From Melastoma dodecandrum (Eukaryota; Streptophyta; Magnoliopsida; Myrtales; Melastomataceae): a DNA stretch of 64,000 nt. Positions 57,101 through 64,000 of this stretch are shown here, in pieces. How positions within the stretch are numbered: position 1 is the stretch's first letter; every line of letters starts with the position of its first letter. The notes under the pieces were generated by a model. The model saw only the letters and a list, made by a program, of their open reading frames with translations. It ran no database searches and had not been told where the DNA came from. The DNA is taken from NCBI GenBank assembly GCA_029817715.1, contig JARUPY010000473.1:7904574-7968573 (forward strand). The letters run 5' to 3'. The translations under genes were made by a program, and so were the position numbers.

Positions 57101-60100
57101 GATCCCCAAATGCTTCCCAAACTATTCAAAATTGGAGTTCTACATTTGACATTCGGGTCCCTTTCGTTGCACAATGAGGAACCCCGCGCACAACTTACGC
57201 AAGGTTGTGCATCCCGCATGCTCCGAACCTTGGTGCTTCCGAACTTGCATTTTCCGAAGCCTAAATGATCCCCAAATGCTTCCCAAACTATTCAAAATTG
57301 GAGTTCTACATTTGACATTCGGGTCCCTTCCGTTGCACAATGAGGAACCCCGCGCACAACTTACGCAAGGTTGTGCATCCCGCATGCTCCGAACCTTGGT
57401 GCTTCCGAACTTGCATTTTCCGAAGCCTAAATGATCCCCAAATGCTTCCCAAACTATTCAAAATTGGAGTTCTACATTTGACATTCGGGTCCCTTTCGTT
57501 GCACAAGGAGGAACCCCGCGCACAACTTACGCAAGGTTGTGCATCCCGCATGCTCCGAACCTTGGTGCTTCCGAACTTGCTTTTTCCGAAGCCTAAATGA
57601 TCCCCAAATGCTTCCCAAACTATTCAAAATTGGAGTTCTACATTTGACATTCGGGTCCCTTTCGTTGCACAATGATAAACCCCGCGCACAACTTACGCAA
57701 GGTTGTGTATCCTGCATGCTCCGAACCTTGGTGCTTCCGAACTTGCATTTTCCGAAGCCTAAATGATCCCCAAATGCTTCCCAAACTATTCAAAATTGGA
57801 GTTCTACATTTGACATTCGGGTCCCTTTCGTTGCACAATGAGGAAGCCCGCGCACAACTTACGCAAGGTTGTGCATCCCGCATGCTCCGAACCTTGGTGC
57901 TTCCGAACTTGCATTTTCCGAAGCCTAAATTATCCCCAAATGCTTCCCAAACTATTCAAAATTGGAGTTCTACATTTGACATTCGGGTCCCTTTCGTTGC
58001 ACAATGAGGAACCCCGCGCACAACTTACGCAACGTTGTGCATCCCGCATGCTCCGAACCTTGGTGCTTCCGAACTTGCATTTTCCGAAGCCTAAATGATC
58101 CCCAAATGCTTCCCAAACTATTCAAAATTGGAGTTCTACATTTGACATTCGGGTCCCTTTCGTTGCACAAGGAGGAACCCCGCGCACAACTTACGCAAGG
58201 TTGTGCATCCCGCATGCTCCGAACCTTGGTGCTTCCGAACTTGCATTTTCCGAAGCCTAAATGATCCCCAAATGTTTCCCAAACTATTCAAAATTGGAGT
58301 TCTACATTTGACATTCGGGTCCCTTTCGTTGCACAAGGAGGAACCCCGCGCACAACTTACGCAACGTTGTGCATCCCGCATGCTCCGAACCTTGGTGCTT
58401 CCGAACTTGCATTTTCCGAGGCCTAAATGATCCCCAAATGCTTCCCAAACTATTCAAAATTGGAGTTCTACATTTGACATTCGGGTCCCTTTCGTTGCAC
58501 AAGGAGGAACCCCGCGCACAACTTACGCAACGTTGTGCATCCCGCATGCTCCGAACCTTGGTGCTTCCGAACTTGCATTTTCCGAAGCCTAAATGATCCC
58601 CAAATGCTTCCCAAACTATTCAAAATTGGAGTTCTACATTTGACATTCGGGTCCCTTTCGTTGCACAAGGAGGAACCCCGCGCACAACTTACGCAACGTT
58701 GTGCATCCCGCATGTTCCGAACCTTGGTGCTTCCGAACTTGCATTTTCCGAAGCCTAAATGATTCCCAAATGCTTCCCAAACTATTCAAAATTGGAGTTC
58801 TACATTTGACATTCGGGTCCCTTTCGTTGCACAATGAGGAACCCTGCGGACAACTTACGCAAGGTTGTGCATCCCGCATGCTCCGAACCTTGGTGCTTCC
58901 GAACTTGCATTTTCCGAAGCCTAAATGATCCCCAAATGCTTCCCAAACTATTCAAAATTGGAGTTCTACATTTGACATTCGGGTCCCTTTCGTTGCACAA
59001 TGAGGAACCCCGCGGAAAACTTACGCAAGGTTGTGTATCCCGCATGCTCCGAACCTTGGTGCTTCTGAACTTGCATTTTCCGAAGCCTAAATGATCCCCA
59101 AATGCTTCCCAAACTATTTAAAATTGGAGTTCTACATTTGACATTCGGGTCCCTTTCGTTGCACAAGGAGGAACCCCGCGCACAACTTACGCAAGGTTGT
59201 GCATCCCGCATGCTCCGAACCTTGTTGCTTCCGAACTTGCATTTTCCGAAGCCTAAATGATCCCCAAATGCTTCCCAAACTATTCAAAATTGGAGTTCTA
59301 CATTTGACATTCGGGTCCCTTTCGTTGCACAATGAGGAACCCCGCGCACAACTTACGCAAGGTTGTGCATCCCGCATGCTCCGAACCTTGGTGCTTCCGA
59401 ACTTGCATTTTCCGAAGCCTAAATGATCCCCAAATGCTTCCCAAACTATTCAAAATTGGAGTTCTACATTTGACATTCGGGTCCCTTTCGTTGCACAATG
59501 AGGAACCCCGCGCACAACTTACGCAAGGTTGTGCATCCCGCATGCTCCGAACCTTGGTGCTTCCGAACTTGCATTTTCCGAAGCCTAAATGATCCCCAAA
59601 TGCTTCCCAAACTATTCAAAATTGGAGTTCTACATTTGACATTCGGGTCCCTTTCGTTTGCACAAGGAGGAACCCCGCGCACAACTTACGCAAGGTTGTG
59701 CATCCCGCATGCTCCGAACCTTGGTGCTTCCGAACTTGCATTTTCCGAAGCCTAAATGATCCTCAAATGCTTCCCAAACTATTCAAAATTGGAGTTCTAC
59801 ATTTGACATTCGGGTCCCTTTCGTTGCACAATGAGGAACCCCGCGCACAACTTACGCAAGGTTGTGCATCCCGCATGCTCCGAACCTTGGTGCTTCCGAA
59901 CTTGCATTTTCCGAAGCCTAAATGATCCCCAAATGCTTCCCAAACTATTTAAAATTGGAGTTCTACATTTGACATTCGGGTCCCTTTCGTTGCACAAGGA
60001 GGAACCCCGCGCACAACTTACGCAAGGTTGTGCATCCCGCATGCTCCGAACCTTGGTGCTTCCGAACTTGCATTTTCCGAAGCCTAAATGATCCCCAAAT

Positions 60101-61740
60101 GCTTCCCAAACTATTCAAAATTGGAGTTCTACATTTGACATTCGGGTCCCTTTCGTTGCACAATGAGGAACCCCGCGCACAACTTACGCAAGGTTGTGCA
60201 TCCCGCATGCTCCGAACCTTGGTGCTTCCGAACTTGCATTTTCCGAAGCCTAAATGATCCCCAAATGCTTCCCAAACTATTTAAAATTGGAGTTCTACAT
60301 TTGACATTCGGGTCCCTTTCGTTGCACAAGGAGGAACCCCGCGCACAACTTACGCAAGGTTGTGCATCCCGCATGCTCCGAACCTTGGTGCTTCCGAACT
60401 TGCATTTCCCGAAGCCTAAATGATCCCCAAATGCTTCCCAAACTATTCAAAATTGGAGTTCTACATTTGACATTCGGGTCCCTTTCGTTGCACAAGGAGG
60501 AACCCCGCGCACAACTTACGCAAGGTTGTGCATCCCGCATGCTCCGAACCTTGGTGCTTCCGAACTTGCATTTTCCGAAGCCTAAATGATCCCCAAATGC
60601 TTCCCAAACTATTCAAAATTGGAGTTCTACATTTGACATTCGGGTCCCTTTCGTTGCACAAGGAGGAACCCCGCGCACAACTTACGCAAGGTTGTGCATC
60701 CCGCATGCTCCGAACCTTGGTGCTTCCGAACTTGCATTTTTCGAAGCCTAAATGATCCCCAAATGCTTCCCAAACTATTCAAAATTGGCATTCTACCTTT
60801 GACATTCGGGTCCCTTTCGTTGCACAATGAGGAACCCCGCGCACAACTTACGCAAGGTTGTGCATCCCGCATGCTCCGAACCTTGGTTCTTCCGAACTTG
60901 CATTTTCCGAAGCCTAAATGATCCCCAAATGCTTCCCAAACTATTCAAAATTGGAGTTCTACATTTGACATTCGGGTCCCTTTCGTTGCACAAGGAGGAA
61001 CCCCGCGCACAACTTACGCAAGGTTGTGCATCCCGCATGCTCCGAACCTTGGTGCTTCCGAACTTGCATTTTCCGAAGCCTAAATGATCCCCAAATGCTT
61101 CCCAAACTATTCAAAATTGGAGTTCTACCTTTGACATTCGGGTCCCTTTCGTTGCACAATGAGGAACCCCGCGCACAACTTACGCAAGGTTGTGCATCCC
61201 GCATGCTCCGAACCTTGGTGCTTCCGAACTTGCAGTTTCCGAAGCCTAAATGGTACCCAAATGATCCCCAAATGCTTGCTAAACTATTCAAAATTGGAGT
61301 TCTACATTTGACATTCGGGTCCCTTTCGTTGCACAATGAGGAACCCCGCGCACAACTTACGCAAGGTTGTGCACCCCGCATGCTCCGAACCTTGATGCTT
61401 CCGAACTTGCATTTTCCGAAGCCTAAATGATCCCCAAATGCTTCCCAAACTATTCAAAATTGGAGTTCTACATTTGACATTCGGGTCCCTTTCGTTTGCA
61501 CAAGGAGGAACCCCGCGCACAACTTACGCAAGGTTGTGCATCCCGCATGCTCCGTACCTTGGTGCTTCCGAACTTGCATTTTCCGAAGCCTAAATGATCC
61601 CCAAATGCTTCCCAAACTATTCAAAATTGGAGTTCTACATTTGACATTCGGGTCCCTTTCGTTGCACAATGAGGAACCCCGCGCACAACTTACGCATGGT
61701 TGTGCAGCCCGCATGCTCCGAACCTTGGTGCTTCCGAACT

Positions 61741-62470
61741 TGCAGTTTTCCGAAGCCTAAATCAACCCCAATATTGCTTCCCGCGAAACTATTCAAAATT
61801 GGAGTTCAACATTTAATGACATTCGGGTCACGTTCGGTATGCACTATGAGGAACCCCGCGCACAAATTACAGCTAGGTATGAGTGCATCACCGCATGCGC
61901 CGAATCCGTAGATCTTCCGATCGTGCATTTGGTCCGAAGCCTTAATGATCCCCAAATGCTTCCCAAACTAGGCAAAATTGAAGTTCTACATTAGACATTC
62001 GGATCCCTTTGCGTTGCACAATGAGAAACCCCGCGCACAACTAACGCAATTGTTTGCTTGCATCCCGCATGCTCCGAACCTTGATGCTTCCGAACTGGCA
62101 ATGTTCTCCGAAGCCTTGAAGGATCCCCATTATGTCTTGTCCACAAACTATTCAAAATTGGAGTTCATGACATTTGACTTTCGGGTCCCTGTTCGGGTGT
62201 ATCACAAGGAGGAATCCCGCCCCGCAACTTACGCAATCGGTTGTAAGCTCCCCGCATGCGCCGAAACTAGATGCGTCCGAACTTGCATTTGTGCCGTAGC
62301 CTAAATGATCCCCAAATGCTTCCCAAACTAATCAAAATTGGAGTTCTACATTTGACATTCGGGTCCCTGTCGTTGCACAAGGTGGAACCCTGCGCACAAC
62401 TTAGTCAAGGATGTGCGTCCCGCATGCTCCGAACTTTGGTGCATCCGAGCTTTCATTTTCCGAAGCCTAG
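61741..62470. repeat. Block of about four degenerate satellite monomers
   Basis: Between standard monomers this block is full of single-base insertions, substitutions and small expansions (for example extra bases in TGCAGTTTTCC, CCCGCGAAAC, TTTAATGACATT and GTTCGGTATGC), while the overall monomer order remains. Borders with near-consensus monomers are sharp on the left (about 61741) and gradual on the right (about 62340-62470). Confidence 0.85.
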
Positions 62471-64000
62471 ATGATCCCCAAATGCTTCCCAAACTATTCA
62501 AAATTGGAGTTCTACATTTGACATTCGGGTCCCTTTCGTTGCACAAGGAGGAACCCCGCGCACAACTTACGCAAGGTTGTGCATCCCGCATGCTCCGAAC
62601 CTTGGTGCTTCCGAACTTGCATTTTTCGAAGCCTAAATGATCCCCAAATGCTTCCCAAACTATTCAAAATTGGAGTTCTACATTTGACATTCGGGTCCCT
62701 TTCGTTGTACAATGAGGAATCCCGCGCACAACTTACGCATGGTTGTGCATCCCGCATGCTCCGAATCTTGGTGCTTCCGAACTTGCATTTTCCGAAGCCT
62801 AAATGATCCCCAAATGCTTCCCAAACTATTTAAAATTGGAGTTCTACATTTGACATTCGGGTCCCTTTCGTTGCACAAGGAGGAACCCCGCGCACAACTT
62901 ACGCAAGGTTGTGCATCCCGCATGCTCCGAACCTTGGTGCTTCCGAACTTGCATTTTCCGAAGCCTAAATGATCCCCAAATGCTTCCCAAACTATTTAAA
63001 ATTGGAGTTCTACATTTGACATTCGGGTCCCTTTCGTTGCAGAAGGAGGAACCCCGCGCACAACTTACGCAAGGTTGTGCATCCCGCATGCTCCGAACCT
63101 TGGTGCTTCCGAACTTGCACTTTCCGAAGCCTAAATTATCCCCTAATGCTTCCCAAACTATTCAAAATTGGAGTTCTACATTTGACATTCGTGTCCCTTT
63201 CGTTGCACAATATGGAACCCCGCGCACAACTTACGCAAGTTTGTGCATCCCGCATGCTCCGAACCTTGGTGCTTCCGAACTTGCATTTTCCGAAGCCTAA
63301 ATGATCGCCAAATGCTTCCCAAACTATTCAAAATTGGAGTTCTACATGCCACATTCGGGTCCCTTTCGTTTGCACAAGGAGGAACCCCGCGCACACAACT
63401 TATGCAAGGTTGTGCATCCCGCATGCTCCGTACCTTGGTGCTACCGAACTTGCATTTTCCGAAGCCTAAATGATCCCCAAATGCTTCCCAAACTATTCAA
63501 AATTGGAGTTCGACATTTGACATTCGGGTACCTTTCGTTTGCACAATGAGGAACCCCGCGCACAACTTAGGCTAGGTTGTGCATCCCGCATGCTCCGAAC
63601 CTTGGTGCTTCCGAACTTGCATTTTCCGAAGCCTAAATGATATCCAAATGCTTCCCAAACTATTCAAAATTGGAGTTCTACATTTGACATTCGGGTCCCT
63701 TTCGTTGCACAACGAGGAACCCCGCGGACAACTTATGCAAGGTTGTGCATCCCGCATGCTCCGAACCTTGGTGCTTCCGAACTTGCATTTTCCGAAGCCT
63801 AAATGATTCCCAAATGCTTCCCAAACTATTCAAAATTGGAGTTCTACATTTGACATTCGGGTCCCTTTCGTTGCACAATGAGGAACCCCGCGCACAAACT
63901 TACGCGAGGTTGTGCATCCCGCATGCTCCGAACCTTCGTGCTTCCGAACTTGCATTTTGCGAAGCCTAAATGATATCCAAATGCTTCCCAAATTATTCAT

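Larger units (their letters stand above)
33301..64000. repeat. Satellite DNA array, 166-bp monomer, about 185 copies
   Basis: A head-to-tail array with a 166-bp period (167 bp in monomers that read TTTGCAC rather than TTGCAC) fills the rest of the window. Landmarks per monomer in plus order: GATCCCCAAATGCTTCCC, ATTCAAAATTGGAG, TTTGACATTCGGGTCCC, TTTCGTTGCAC, GAACCCCGCGCACAAC, TTACGCAAGG, TTGTGCATCCCGCATGC, CTTGGTGCTTCCGAAC, TTGCATTTTCCGAAGCC. Most neighbouring monomers differ at only a few positions; the first five or so and a block at 61741-62470 are more divergent. Monomers show recurring variants (AATGAGG/AAGGAGG, CGAACC/CGTACC, TTCCCAAAC/TTGCCAAAC, TACGCAAGG/TAGGCTAGG). No transposon interrupts the array. 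Length 166 is in the usual range of plant centromeric satellites. Repeated open frames of about 75-86 residues on both strands are a by-product of the period and are not genes. Confidence 0.97.

Noticed and set aside
33301..64000. Hundreds of overlapping open frames of 72-140 residues on both strands across the array
   Set aside because: They recur with the 166-bp period, cycle through all frames because 166 is not a multiple of 3, occur equally on both strands and have no domain; they are a by-product of a repeat with few stops.
33301..64000. CRISPR-like regular repeats
   Set aside because: There are no unique spacers; the entire period is repeated, it is far longer than CRISPR units, and the context is eukaryotic.
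1..64000. tRNA or rRNA genes
   Set aside because: The only tRNA-like stretches are retrotransposon primer sites of 9-18 bases; no cloverleaf or rRNA segment was seen.
33301..64000. CENP-B-box-like match on the plus strand near TTTCGTTGCACAATGAG
   Set aside because: The TTCG half and spacing fit, but the CGGG half is absent (ATGA), so only the minus-strand motif qualifies.

Overview
The window is nuclear DNA of a flowering plant. It holds a spliced receptor-kinase gene with plant-type introns, plant Ty3/gypsy retrotransposon lineages (Athila, Tat-like, Del/Tekay-like and CRM-like) with plant tRNA primer sites, and a long tandem satellite. No species can be named from the sequence alone.

Layout. 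(1) 1-7755 is gene space: a 780-bp hAT-like non-autonomous transposon (344-1123), a roughly 2-kb upstream region, and one apparently intact 11-exon gene (3185-6305) for a 633-residue LRR receptor-like kinase of the NIK/SERK subfamily, closest by recall to Arabidopsis NIK3/CIK1. Strong G-quadruplex tracts lie 6 bases before its start codon and 81 bases after its stop. (2) 7756-16462 is a graveyard of retrotransposons, mostly on the minus strand: an LTR-like piece, a Tat-like protease/RT relic, a Del/Tekay-like pol relic with probable 3' LTR, an inverted duplication of a gag fragment, and a Tat-like gag start with primer site and LTR. (3) 16463-29035 holds an Athila element on the plus strand (primer site at 19330) whose RT gene is split by a 5.3-kb minus-strand chromovirus (22040-27354) with two LTRs, a 5-bp target duplication (AGAGG), an initiator-Met tRNA primer site, a polypurine tract, and an integrase reading into the 3' LTR. 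(4) 29036-33300 holds further retrotransposon relics, an inverted copy of the first LTR family, and two unrecognised plus-strand ORFs. (5) 33301-64000 is an uninterrupted satellite array, about 185 copies of a 166-bp monomer, running off the end of the window.

The only gene expected to make a functional host protein is the receptor kinase. All retrotransposon genes are broken by stops, frameshifts or deletions, including altered catalytic residues in the Athila protease and RT.

The most striking signal is in the satellite. Most monomers carry, on the minus strand, an exact match to the nine fixed positions of the mammalian CENP-B box core (NTTCGNNNNANNCGGGN), as the third unit of an internal ~16-bp sub-repeat, and a 7-bp dyad sits beside it. 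With the CRM-like chromovirus nearby, the array is a good candidate for a centromeric or pericentromeric satellite. That is inference; CENH3 ChIP or FISH would decide it.
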